This document shows positions 56,783-64,000 of a stretch of DNA of 64,000 nt, piece by piece. Under the pieces are notes generated by a model. That model had not been told where the DNA came from. It ran no database searches and saw only the letters and a program-made list of their open reading frames with translations. A program made the position numbers and the translations under genes. How positions within the stretch are numbered: position 1 is the stretch's first letter; each line of letters opens with the position of its first letter. The stretch covers positions 124,001-188,000 of the forward strand of contig NZ_JALHRX010000010.1 of NCBI RefSeq assembly GCF_023952475.1, in the 5' to 3' direction. The stretch is from Cupriavidus sp. WGlv3 (GTDB taxonomy: Bacteria > Pseudomonadota > Gammaproteobacteria > Burkholderiales > Burkholderiaceae).

Positions 56783-57004
56783 TCAGGACTTGTGGCGGAA
56801 GTTGATGCGCCCCTTGGTCAGGTCGTAGGGCGACATTTCCAGGGTTACGCGGTCGCCGGCCAGGATGCGGATGCGGTGCTTCTGCATCTTGCCCGAAGCG
56901 TATGCCCAGATTTCAACGCCGTTTTCCAGCGTGACTCGATAGCGGTTGTCAGGCAGGGCTTCCGACACCACGCCGCCAAATTCAATGAGTTCTTCCTTAG
57001 CCAA
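56783..57004 (-). CDS. infA: Translation initiation factor IF-1 (second, solitary copy)
   Basis: A 73-residue OB-fold protein, the usual IF-1 length. The product [20 protein letters not shown] has [19 protein letters not shown] and [13 protein letters not shown] at the end. The best start is TTG 57004 with AAGGAAG upstream. An in-frame ATG at 57040 would add [12 protein letters not shown], but it lies at the foot of a 6-bp hairpin. Betaproteobacteria usually also have an infA in the ribosomal-protein operon; this isolated copy is likely the second one. It blocks the ribosomal A site during initiation. Confidence 0.92.
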   Translation of the reverse strand: MAKEELIEFGGVVSEALPDNRYRVTLENGVEIWAYASGKMQKHRIRILAGDRVTLEMSPYDLTKGRINFRHKS

Positions 57005-57040
57005 TCTGTCTTCCTTTTCGGCAGCCCGCGAAGGCTGCAT

Positions 57041-57609
57041 GGTTACGTTTTCAAAAAATCTGTTCGCTTCGCCCGCAACGGCGCCCAACCGATGCACCTT
57101 GCGCCGATACGGCCACTCGCGTCTGAGGCGGTCGGGGGCAGGGGCGCAAATGCTCGGCGGCGGCGCCTGCATGACCGGATCAAGCGGCGGCGTCAGCGGT
57201 GTTGCCCTGCGGGCGCGGATTGGGCGAAAACCTGGTCGCTGACAGCCGGAGAGGCCGTGTGCTTCGCGGAGCAGGCGGGCAGGTGTACCCGGTGGTTCGC
57301 CAGTTCGGTGTCGTCGCGGATGGCCCGCGCCGGCGGCTGCTGTTCGCTCGCTGCTGTTCATTAGCGAGAGCGCGCTGGTGAGAACGCCCGGTTACAGGGA
57401 TGCTCGGACACCCCGGGGGCTACTCCGACATTGTATCACGTACGCGGATGCAGCATTGCCGGCGCGTCGGTTGCACCCGCCTGGCTCCTGCCGCAATAAA
57501 ATGGCGATAAAGTCTCAAACCGTGTCGCGGTCCGCTTGGTATTTGTGTCATATGAGCTAGAACTAACGCGTACGGCCGTGCCGGGCCGGATCTCGCAAAG
57601 GAGACTGCC
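57041..57609. other. Gene-free region upstream of infA
   Basis: About 570 bp between the divergent infA and the next plus-strand gene. Open frames here have no homology I recognise and poor codon patterns. It should hold both promoters. TTTTTTGAAAACG just upstream of infA (minus strand) is the only AT-rich patch near that gene. An AAAGGAG Shine-Dalgarno at 57597-57603 serves the rightward gene. Confidence 0.5.
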
Positions 57610-58131
57610 ATGGAACTTCATCTGGAATCGCACCGCTATGTCCGCTGCCGTCCCGACTGGCGCGCCGCGGTACTGGCGGGGCTGATTGCGGGCGCGGTCT
57701 ACATGGTGCTGGAGCTGCTGACCGCGCGCTTTCTGCTGTACCAGGGCGCCTGGGGTACCGTGAAGATGGTAGCCGCCATCATCCTGGGCCGAGAGGCGCT
57801 GTCGGCCGATGCCTTCAACTGGACCATCGTGCTGGCCGCGGGCACGGTGCATTTTGCCTTGTCGATCATCCTGGCGGCGGCGCTGGCGCTGATCCTGTCG
57901 TCGTTCCGGCTCGATACCAGCCTGGGGCTGGCCTCGGTGGTCGGGATAGTATTCGGCGTGCTGGTGTACCTGGTCAACTTCTATGTGCTGGGGCGCTATA
58001 TGAACTGGTTCGACGAGGCGCGCGGCTGGGAGAGCCTGTTCGCCCATGCGCTGTTCGGGCTGGTCGCGGCCGATGTGTACTGCAACCTGGAACGGCGGCG
58101 CGGCGGGGCGCAGGCGCAGCCCCCCGCCTGA
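57610..58131 (+). CDS. Small integral membrane protein of unknown function
   Basis: A 173-residue protein with four predicted membrane helices (AAVLAGLIAGAVYMVLELL, WTIVLAAGTVHFALSIILAAALALIL, LASVVGIVFGVLVYLVNFYVL, and a shorter LFAHALFGLVAADVYC). The N-terminal ~18 residues and the C-terminus (NLERRRGGAQAQPPA) are hydrophilic, the latter basic. AAAGGAG lies 6 bases before the ATG. It stands alone. I recognise no transporter signature and infer no function. Confidence 0.75.
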   Translation: MELHLESHRYVRCRPDWRAAVLAGLIAGAVYMVLELLTARFLLYQGAWGTVKMVAAIILGREALSADAFNWTIVLAAGTVHFALSIILAAALALILSSFRLDTSLGLASVVGIVFGVLVYLVNFYVLGRYMNWFDEARGWESLFAHALFGLVAADVYCNLERRRGGAQAQPPA

Positions 58132-58244
58132 ACCGTTTAGCCCATCTGGTTGATATGACGATTAACGCGCTCGCACTACGCTAGAGGCAAAGACCATAGC
58201 GGCTGGCGCCTGGCAGGTCCGCGCACAGCCACACCGGAGTGCCC

Positions 58245-58985
58245 ATGCGGGTCGCAATCGTCAGTACCGAAACCACCGGGCTCACGCCAGCCGACGAGCC
58301 CGTCAGCATCGGCTTGCTACTGGTCGAGGTGTCGCCGCGCGCCGGCGGCCTGCTGCGCGAAGTGGCGGAGTACTACGGTTCGCAGGAGCCGACCGTGCCG
58401 ATCAGCGCGGCCGCCACCGATACCCATGGCCTGACCGCCGACATGCTGCGCGGGCGCCGCTTCGACCTCGGCGCCATCCAGGCCATCATCGACGATGCCG
58501 AGGTGCTGGTGGCCCACGGCGCCGCCTTCAACGCCAGGATGCTGGAGAAAGTGCTGCCCGGCATCCAGCACAAGCGCTGGCGCTGCTCGGTGCGGCAGGT
58601 GCGCTGGTCCCAGTATTTCCATGCCGCCAACCACAAGCTCGATACGCTGTGCGAGCACCTGCATATCTTCCGTCCCCGGCCGCAGGTGGCTTTGGATGAC
58701 TGCCTGGCGCTATCCAAGCTGCTGTTTCGGCCCCTCGGCGCCACCCAGCAGGCGACGCCGATGGGCTTCCTGCTGGCCGAAGCCGATTTCGCCATGAGCG
58801 CCGCCCCGCACGCCGGCAGCGCGCCGGGTCCGCCGCCCCTGGCGCCGCCGCCGGAGGCCGCGTCTTCCTGGATGCCGCAAGTCGAAGCCAGCCAGCATGG
58901 GCCCGGGCGGGGGCTGGTGATGGCGGCCGTGATACTGATGCTGTTCGCCGGCGCGGTGATCTGGCCGGATTTGTTCCCGTGGTGA
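58245..58985 (+). CDS. Membrane-anchored DnaQ-like protein with degraded exonuclease site
   Basis: A 246-residue protein. Residues 1-165 align by eye with the DEDDh exonuclease fold, but the active site is eroded. Exo I reads STETTGL (Asp replaced by Ser7, Glu9 kept). Exo II reads HGAAFNARML (Asp replaced by Asn96). Exo III reads PQVALDDCLALSKLL with Asp151 but no His five residues before it. The fold signature THGLTADML is kept. After a Pro/Ala-rich linker (190-215) a single C-terminal membrane helix follows (GLVMAAVILMLFAGAVIWP). Start ATG 58245 has CGGAG upstream. A nucleic-acid-binding or scaffold role is more likely than catalysis (inference). Confidence 0.78.
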   Translation: MRVAIVSTETTGLTPADEPVSIGLLLVEVSPRAGGLLREVAEYYGSQEPTVPISAAATDTHGLTADMLRGRRFDLGAIQAIIDDAEVLVAHGAAFNARMLEKVLPGIQHKRWRCSVRQVRWSQYFHAANHKLDTLCEHLHIFRPRPQVALDDCLALSKLLFRPLGATQQATPMGFLLAEADFAMSAAPHAGSAPGPPPLAPPPEAASSWMPQVEASQHGPGRGLVMAAVILMLFAGAVIWPDLFPW

Positions 58986-59040
58986 CAGGGGGGGCAAGCG
59001 CCGGATGCCGCACGGCATGGCGTAGCTGCGCCGCGCAGGA

Positions 59041-59079
59041 AAAAAGAAAAACGGCCTGGATCTCCCGATCCAGGCCGTT
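59041..59079. terminator. Intrinsic terminator of tRNA-Pro
   Basis: AACGGCCTGGATC (59050-59062) and GATCCAGGCCGTT (59067-59079) form a perfect 13-bp stem with loop TCCC. On the minus strand a T-rich run follows (complement of 59041-59050). It may also end the plus-strand exonuclease-like gene. Confidence 0.88.
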
Positions 59080-59097
59080 GTTTCCGTTGGGTATTTC

Positions 59098-59174
59098 TGG
59101 TCGGAGCGATAGGATTCGAACCTACGACCCTCTGATCCCAAATCAGATGCGCTACCAGGCTGCGCTACGCTCCG
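59098..59174 (-). tRNA. tRNA-Pro (TGG)
   Basis: A 77-nt minus-strand cloverleaf: acceptor arms CGGAGCG and CGCTCCG, a D-arm with GCGCAGCCTGGTAGCGC, an anticodon loop TTTGGGA giving TGG, a T-arm with GGTTCGAATCC, and encoded CCA. A strong terminator follows. Confidence 0.96.
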
Positions 59175-59288
59175 AAGCCGGCCATTGTAGCCGCGTCGGC
59201 GAGCCCCGGTCAATGCGCGTCGATGCTGGCGGGTTCGGGCCGCCCGCGCGGGTCGCGATGCTCCCCCTTCTGGCGGGGGCGCTTTGTC

Positions 59289-59316
59289 TTGACTTGGGTT
59301 TGCGCGCTGCGATAAT
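59289..59316 (+). promoter_or_regulatory. Sigma70 promoter of the GGDEF gene
   Basis: TTGACT (59289-59294) and GATAAT (59311-59316) with a 16-bp spacer. The transcript would begin near 59323 and carry a leader of about 265 nt. Just before the ribosome site, GGCAAGC-GCGGCG (59535-59547) pairs with CGCCGC-T-GCTTGCC (59558-59571). No protein gene is seen in 59175-59587. Confidence 0.65.
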
Positions 59317-59587
59317 CCGCACACCGCTCCAGTCCGACCGGCGTGCTGTTGGGATCGCCCGGTTTTGCGTAGTTCCTTCCGGACTGACCTGATCACCACA
59401 ACAAGAACGGCGCTCCCCGCCCCGGGCGAGCGGCTCGGTCTGCCTGCGTTCGCCAAAAGGCGGCAAGGGCGGCCTGAAACAGGCGATGCGGCATTCGATA
59501 ACAACGATCCGGCACAGGATCGGCAAAGAAAGCAGGCAAGCGCGGCGGCACACGGAACGCCGCTGCTTGCCTTGGACGGGAATAAAG

Positions 59588-60853
59588 ATGTTTCAGTCGC
59601 ACGTGGTTGTGCTCATCGCGGGGCTGTTTGCCTTGCAGATGGCAGTGGTTTGCGTGGTGTTGCGCCGCTCGTCGGGCATGGAGCGCAGCGGCCTGACATC
59701 CTGGGCGCTGGGCAGCGTGCTGGCGGCTTTTGCCGCGGCGCTGGCCGCGGTGCAGGCATTGCGGCCGATGTGGCTGGTGCCGGAGTCGACCGACCTGGCG
59801 CTGCTCGCCGCGCTTTCGGTGATGGCGGTGGGTGCCCGGCACTTTGCGCAACGGCCGGGCCGTGCCGCCGGCTTGCTGGGGCTGAACCTGGCGGCCGCGG
59901 CAGCGGTGGCCTGGGGCGACCTGGCGCCGCGCTACCTGGCCACGACGGTGGCGCTGCCCGATCTGGCGCCGGTGCTGAGCGCCTGCCATATCGTGCTGCT
60001 GCTGGATCTCGCGCGCAGCGTGGTGCCGGCGGTGCCGGCAACGCGCGGCACCGGCCGGCTGGCGGCGTGGTCGCTGGCGGCGATCGTGATCGCCGCGGCG
60101 GCCATCAATGCCTGGACCGTGTTGCGGCCGCTGGCGGCGATGGCGCAGGGCGGCGCCTGGCCGCGGCCGATGCCGTGGGACGGCGAACTGGCCGTGTTCA
60201 ACGTCTTTGCGCTGGTCGGGGTGTCGGTGAGCTTTGCGCTGATGGCGCACGACCGGCTGCGCCGCATGCTGGAGCGGCGCGCGCGGCACGACGACCTGAC
60301 CGATGTGCTGCTGCGCGGCGCCTTCTGGGAGGAACTGGAGGCCGCCTGCCTGCAGGCCGAGCGGCAGCGCAAGCCGATGACGGTCGCGTTTGTCGACCTC
60401 GATCACTTCAAGGCCATCAACGATGTCTATGGCCACCTGGCCGGCGACAGCGTGCTGCGGCACTTTGCCGGCCTGCTGCGCAAGACGCTCGGCCACGGCG
60501 ACCTGGCCGGGCGTCTGGGTGGCGAGGAATTCGCCATCGTGATGCCGGATACCGCGCTGGAGACCGGGCGGCTTGCCTGCCTGCGGCTGGCCACGGCGGT
60601 GCGCGCCACGCCGTGCCCGTCCGAGCCCGATCCGATTGCCTATACCGTCAGCATCGGCGTGGCCGCGCGCCAGCCCGGCGAGGGTGCCGATGCGCTGATG
60701 CGCCGCGCGGATCGCGCGCTGTATGACGCCAAGCTGAAGGGGCGCAACTGCGTGTCGCTGCACCCGGCGGGCGGCGATAGCGCGGAATCGGCCGCCGACT
60801 CCGCCGGCGCCGGCCGCTACGTCACGCGCGGCCAGCCCCGTGCGGCGTCCTGA
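59588..60853 (+). CDS. Membrane GGDEF-domain diguanylate cyclase
   Basis: A 421-residue protein. The N-terminal ~240 residues hold about six membrane helices (HVVVLIAGLFALQMAVVCVVL, LGSVLAAFAAALAAVQAL and others), a membrane-sensor layout with no recognisable ligand site. The GGDEF domain follows: VAFVDLDHFKAINDVYGHLAGD, GGEEF at 311-315 (an active variant in many cyclases), and the C-terminal ALYDAKLKGRNCV. The inhibitory I-site is absent: the RxxD position reads GHGD (302-305). It should make cyclic di-GMP without that feedback. ATG 59588 is chosen with GACGGGA upstream. It has its own promoter and a structured leader. Confidence 0.85.
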   Translation: MFQSHVVVLIAGLFALQMAVVCVVLRRSSGMERSGLTSWALGSVLAAFAAALAAVQALRPMWLVPESTDLALLAALSVMAVGARHFAQRPGRAAGLLGLNLAAAAAVAWGDLAPRYLATTVALPDLAPVLSACHIVLLLDLARSVVPAVPATRGTGRLAAWSLAAIVIAAAAINAWTVLRPLAAMAQGGAWPRPMPWDGELAVFNVFALVGVSVSFALMAHDRLRRMLERRARHDDLTDVLLRGAFWEELEAACLQAERQRKPMTVAFVDLDHFKAINDVYGHLAGDSVLRHFAGLLRKTLGHGDLAGRLGGEEFAIVMPDTALETGRLACLRLATAVRATPCPSEPDPIAYTVSIGVAARQPGEGADALMRRADRALYDAKLKGRNCVSLHPAGGDSAESAADSAGAGRYVTRGQPRAAS

Positions 60854-60904
60854 GGCGCATCGCTTGTCACCGCGGCCGGGCGCTGCGGTAGAATGCACGC
60901 CTTC

Positions 60905-60981
60905 GCGTCCTTAGCTCAGTTGGATAGAGCACTCGCCTTCTAAGCGAGCGGTCAGAGGTTCGAATCCTCTAGGACGCGCCA
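60905..60981 (+). tRNA. tRNA-Arg (TCT)
   Basis: A 77-nt cloverleaf: acceptor arms GCGTCCT and AGGACGC, a D-arm with TAGCTCAGTTGGATAGAGC, an anticodon stem-loop CTCGC-CTTCTAA-GCGAG giving TCT, a T-arm with GGTTCGAATCC, and encoded CCA. It reads the rare AGA codon. About 250 bp without a gene follow before the next CDS. Confidence 0.96.
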
Positions 60982-61238
60982 AAGCCCAGGGATTCGGGTC
61001 GCCAAATCGTCCCGGTCCGGTCCCTGCCGCTTCGCCGACATCATCCCGGCGCCATCCTGCGGTTTCCCATGCATGCCATGTAGCGATAGGCATACCTGTT
61101 GAGGTTGTCCCGGCCTCACCCCTCATCTAGACTGGATTTCATTCGTCCAAGCGGTCAGTACTTAACCTGACCTGCCGAATGCGCGGCGGCGAGGTTGCCG
61201 GTCCTGGGTCTTGGTGATGATCTGCAGGGAGACAAGCG

Positions 61239-62342
61239 ATGATGCCTACGCCAACTTCGGAGCGCATGCTGTCGCGCGGACTACTCGATGTGCTGATCCG
61301 CGCGGGGCTGATCGCGGTGCTGGCGATCTTCTGCTTCCGGATTTTCCGGCCCTTTCTCGACCTCATTGTCTGGTCGGTGATCCTGGCCGTCACCATCTAC
61401 CCCCTGCAGGTCAGGCTCAGGCGCAAGCTCGGCAACAAGGACGGACGCGCCGCCACGCTGATCGTCCTGGCCGCCATTGCCATCGTCGCGCTGCCGGCAT
61501 ACCTGTTGGGCGCCGCCATGGTCGACTCGGTGGGCAGTGCCATGGCCATGGTCAAGAAAGAGGGCTTGCATATTCCGCCACCGGCCGAGTCAGTCGCCAG
61601 CTGGCCGCTGATTGGCCAGCGCCTGTACGACATCTGGCTGCAGGCCGCCTCCAACCTGACCGGCGCCATCCAGGCCTATGCGCCCCAGGTCCGGGAGATC
61701 AGCCTGGCCGTGCTCGGCGCCGCCGCCGGCATCGGCAAGGGGCTGCTGATATTCGTCTTCGCCTTGATTATCGGGGGCATCTTCATGGCCTACGGCGAGG
61801 CCGGCAACCGCAGCGCCGTGCAGATTGCCGCGCGCATGTTTGGCCCTGACCGGGGCCAGCGCATTGCCTCGCTGTGCACGGCGACCATTCGCGCGGTGGC
61901 CCAGGGCGTGGTCGGCATCGCCTTTATCCAGATGCTGCTGATCGGCGTCGCCTTCGTGATCAAGGGGGTCCCGGCCGCGGGCGTGCTGGCCATGGCCGTG
62001 CTGCTGCTGGGCATCGCGCAGCTGCCGGCCACGCTGATCACCGTGCCGGTGATCATCTATGTATTTGCCAGCGAAGGGGCCAGCGTGGCTACCATCGTCT
62101 TCTCCATCTATGTCTTCGTGGCCGGGCTGGCCGATAACGTGCTCAAGCCGCTGTTGCTCGGTCGTGGCGTCGACGTGCCGATGCCGGTGGTGTTGATCGG
62201 TGCGCTGGGCGGAATGGTGACAGGCGGCGTGATCGGCCTGTTCATCGGCCCGGTGGTGCTGGCGGTCGGCTATCAGCTGTTCTGGCAATGGGTGGAAGAT
62301 CCGCCGCCGCAGACCGAGCCTGGCAGCCAGCAACAGACCTGA
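61239..62342 (+). CDS. AI-2E family transporter (PerM/YdiK-like)
   Basis: A 367-residue inner-membrane protein with about seven helices and the family layout: two N-terminal helices (LIRAGLIAVLAIFCFRIF, LIVWSVILAVTIYPLQ), a long periplasmic segment, and a C-terminal bundle with AVAQGVVGIAFIQMLLIGVAF and LKPLLLGRGVDVPMPVVLIG, then GGMVTGGVIGLFIGPVVLA. Members have been linked to autoinducer-2 or to Na+/H+ export, but substrates vary and none can be assigned here. An AGGGAGA Shine-Dalgarno precedes the ATG. The next gene starts 17 bp after its stop, so the two are probably co-transcribed. Confidence 0.85.
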   Translation: MMPTPTSERMLSRGLLDVLIRAGLIAVLAIFCFRIFRPFLDLIVWSVILAVTIYPLQVRLRRKLGNKDGRAATLIVLAAIAIVALPAYLLGAAMVDSVGSAMAMVKKEGLHIPPPAESVASWPLIGQRLYDIWLQAASNLTGAIQAYAPQVREISLAVLGAAAGIGKGLLIFVFALIIGGIFMAYGEAGNRSAVQIAARMFGPDRGQRIASLCTATIRAVAQGVVGIAFIQMLLIGVAFVIKGVPAAGVLAMAVLLLGIAQLPATLITVPVIIYVFASEGASVATIVFSIYVFVAGLADNVLKPLLLGRGVDVPMPVVLIGALGGMVTGGVIGLFIGPVVLAVGYQLFWQWVEDPPPQTEPGSQQQT

Positions 62343-62359
62343 AGCCATCCGGGCCGCCC

Positions 62360-63901
62360 ATGACGCGCCGGCACCGTCCTCTGCGCGCATTGCTGGCCGC
62401 CGCCTGCTGCGTGGGGGGCTGCGCGCGCCTCGGGCCGGATTTCCAGCCACAGCAGGAACCGTGGACGCAGCAGTGGCGCAGCCCGGCGCTCGAGCAGGCT
62501 ACGGTGCAGCGAGCCCTGCCCGACATCCGCGAGTGGTGGCAGGTCTTCGGTGACCCGGCACTCGAACGCCTGATCGCCGAAGCCGATGCGCACAATGCCA
62601 GCCTGAAGCTTGCCGGCCTGCGCGTGATGGAAGCGCGCGCCCAGCTGGGCATTGCCCAGAGCGGGCGCTTCCCCCAACTGCAGCAGGCCAGTGCCGATGT
62701 CCTGTACACGCATCGCCGGCAGGCCGGCGGCCGCAATCCCCAGAACAACCGCTTCTGGCAATACAGCGCCGGCTTCGACATCGGTTGGGAGCTGGATTTC
62801 TGGGGGCGCTTCAGCCGCGCCATCGAGTCCGCCGATGCCGCCTACTTTGCGGCCCGCGCCAACCGCGAGGATGTGCTGGTGCTGCTGCGCGCCCAGGTGG
62901 CGGAGACCTACTTTGCCTTGCGCACGGCCGAGGCACGCCTGCGCATCGCCCGCGACAACGCGGCGCTGCAGCGGCGCAGCCTTGAAATCACCGAGCGGCT
63001 GTTCAAGAGCGGCGAGACCGACGAGCTCGACCTGCAGCAAGCCAAGACCCAGTACCTCGGCACCCTGAGCACCATCCCCGAATTCGAAAGCCAGATCATG
63101 CGCACCCGCAATGCCCTGGCGGTGCTGGTGGGCCGCCCGCCCGGGCCATTGCCGGAGTTGCCGGAGCTGTCTGGCAAGGAAGGCCAGATTCCGCTGATCG
63201 ATCGCGCAGTGCTGCAGGACGTGCCCGCCAGCCTGCTGCAGCGCCGGCCGGATATTCGCGCCGCCGAGTTGCAGATCGCCGCGCAATCGGCGCTGATCGG
63301 TGTGGCCGAGGCCGATCTTTATCCGTCGCTGACGCTGCTGGGCAGCATTGTCTGGTCCGCCAGCACGCTGGCGGGCACGCCCAACAGCCTGGCGCTGGTC
63401 GGCGGGCCGAGCCTGCGCTGGAATGTGTTCGACTATGGCCGCATCAAGAACACCGTGCGCGTGCAGGGCGCCCGGCTGCAGCAGCTGATCGTCGCCTACC
63501 AGGATGCCGTGCGACAGGCGGCGCGCGAAGCCGACGATGCCGCGAGCGCGCTGATCAAGGCGCTGGAGCGCGAGCAGATCCTGCGCGACAGCGCGCTGGC
63601 CGCGAGGCGTTCGCTGACGCTGGCCAACGCGCTTTACCGCGAGGGCTACTCGGACTTCCAGCGCGTGCTGGATGCGCAGCGCGCGCTGGCGGCCCAGCAG
63701 GATGCCTACGTGGTCAACCGCAGCAATGCCGTCAGCGACCTGATCGCGGTTTACAAGGCGCTAGGGGGCGGCTGGTCCAGCGAGCAGCCGCTGCTCGACG
63801 CCGCCACGCGCGAGCAGATGCGGCAACGTACTGACTGGGGAACTCTGCTCGACGAGCCAGGGCCCGCGCCGGTTTCCCGGTCAGGCAACGGTAACCCCTG
63901 A
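62360..63901 (+). CDS. Efflux outer-membrane lipoprotein, NodT/OprM family
   Basis: A 513-residue TolC-like channel of tripartite efflux pumps. The N-terminal signal LRALLAAACCVGGC gives a lipobox ending at the Cys of VGGC. Two outer-membrane efflux repeats follow: first around 60-265 (WWQVFGDPALERLIAEADAHN), second around 275-470 (VPASLLQRRPDIRAAELQIA, then GVAEADLYPSLTLLGSIVW). The C-terminal tail is Pro/Gly-rich. It lies 10 bp before a further open frame that may encode the periplasmic adaptor. The substrates of the pump are unknown. Confidence 0.88.
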   Translation: MTRRHRPLRALLAAACCVGGCARLGPDFQPQQEPWTQQWRSPALEQATVQRALPDIREWWQVFGDPALERLIAEADAHNASLKLAGLRVMEARAQLGIAQSGRFPQLQQASADVLYTHRRQAGGRNPQNNRFWQYSAGFDIGWELDFWGRFSRAIESADAAYFAARANREDVLVLLRAQVAETYFALRTAEARLRIARDNAALQRRSLEITERLFKSGETDELDLQQAKTQYLGTLSTIPEFESQIMRTRNALAVLVGRPPGPLPELPELSGKEGQIPLIDRAVLQDVPASLLQRRPDIRAAELQIAAQSALIGVAEADLYPSLTLLGSIVWSASTLAGTPNSLALVGGPSLRWNVFDYGRIKNTVRVQGARLQQLIVAYQDAVRQAAREADDAASALIKALEREQILRDSALAARRSLTLANALYREGYSDFQRVLDAQRALAAQQDAYVVNRSNAVSDLIAVYKALGGGWSSEQPLLDAATREQMRQRTDWGTLLDEPGPAPVSRSGNGNP

Positions 63902-63911
63902 GCGAGTGCCG

Positions 63912-64000
63912 ATGAACGACACCCCGCAGCCCTCCGCAGCGCCGACGGCCACGCCACCCTCCGCGCCCACCCCCGTGCCCGCGCCGGCGCCCGACACGTC
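63912..64000 (+). CDS. Start of next gene, truncated by window end
   Basis: ATG 63912 opens a frame without a stop to base 64000. The 29 visible residues are almost only Pro, Ala, Thr and Ser (MNDTPQPSAAPTATPPSAP...). It begins 10 bp after the efflux lipoprotein gene. A cytoplasmic Pro/Ala-rich leader before a membrane helix is common in HlyD/EmrA-type adaptors, which would fit the pump, but too little is visible to name it. Confidence 0.55.
   Translation, partial: MNDTPQPSAAPTATPPSAPTPVPAPAPDT

Noticed and set aside
57378..57560. A short plus-strand open frame in the gap upstream of the small membrane protein
   Set aside because: No Shine-Dalgarno, Arg/Pro/Cys-rich composition and no homology recognised.
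59323..59587. Possible cyclic di-GMP riboswitch before the GGDEF gene
   Set aside because: The conserved GEMM core elements are not visible; only a generic hairpin can be supported.

Overview
The window is a GC-rich, gene-dense stretch of a betaproteobacterial chromosome. Protein content and gene order point to the Burkholderiaceae, most likely Cupriavidus or a close Ralstonia relative (my recognition, no database search was run). Support comes from the carA-leuE-carB-greA-yhbY-rlmE-ftsH-folP-glmM-pst-pho-ppk-ppx order, a six-gene ABC glycerol uptake operon, and a solitary second infA. I see no insertion sequence, integrase, prophage, CRISPR array or defence island. The region reads as core chromosome with one catabolic block (23.3-31.3 kb).

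Layout. (1) 1-7.4 kb: two small unknown proteins, a MliC-type lysozyme inhibitor, glpD and glpK on the minus strand, a Nudix hydrolase, purU, and the DeoR-type regulator glpR. (2) 7.5-13.7 kb: glpSTPQUV-type ABC transporter for glycerol, divergent from glpR across a symmetric AT-rich operator-like region. With glpK and glpD this gives import, phosphorylation and oxidation of glycerol. (3) 13.8-21.2 kb: a membrane diguanylate cyclase, a frameshifted remnant of an isochorismatase-like hydrolase, tRNA-Val, dnaQ-rnhA-methyltransferase facing gloB, then mltD. (4) 21.4-31.3 kb: prpE, then seven tightly packed genes matching the aerobic CoA-dependent 2-aminobenzoate (anthranilate) pathway: flavin monooxygenase/reductase fusion, SDR, enoyl-CoA hydratase, acyl-CoA dehydrogenase, aryl-CoA ligase, thioesterase and RidA. 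They sit behind a good sigma70 promoter overlapped by an AT-rich palindrome. (5) 31.4-44.1 kb: carA, leuE, carB, greA with an attenuator-like leader, a DUF4149 membrane protein, yhbY, rlmE, ftsH, folP and glmM. (6) 44.2-56.6 kb: a phosphate block: pstSCAB-phoU-phoB-phoR, ppk and ppx, then olsB (ornithine lipid synthesis) and sixA. Pho-box-like 11-bp-phased repeats precede pstS, ppk/ppx and, most strikingly, olsB. (7) 56.7-64 kb: infA, a small membrane protein, a membrane-anchored exonuclease homologue lacking catalytic residues, tRNA-Pro, a GGDEF protein, tRNA-Arg, an AI-2E-family transporter, a NodT-type outer-membrane lipoprotein, and the start of the next gene.

Most notable observations: the four-repeat PhoB-like array in front of olsB; complementary loss of ATPase motifs in the two glycerol-transporter ATPases; the catalytically degraded DnaQ-like membrane protein; the greA leader attenuator; the 2-aminobenzoyl-CoA cluster with a palindromic operator but no local regulator; several perfect 14-17 bp GC-rich hairpins without a T-tract; and the isochorismatase pseudogene.
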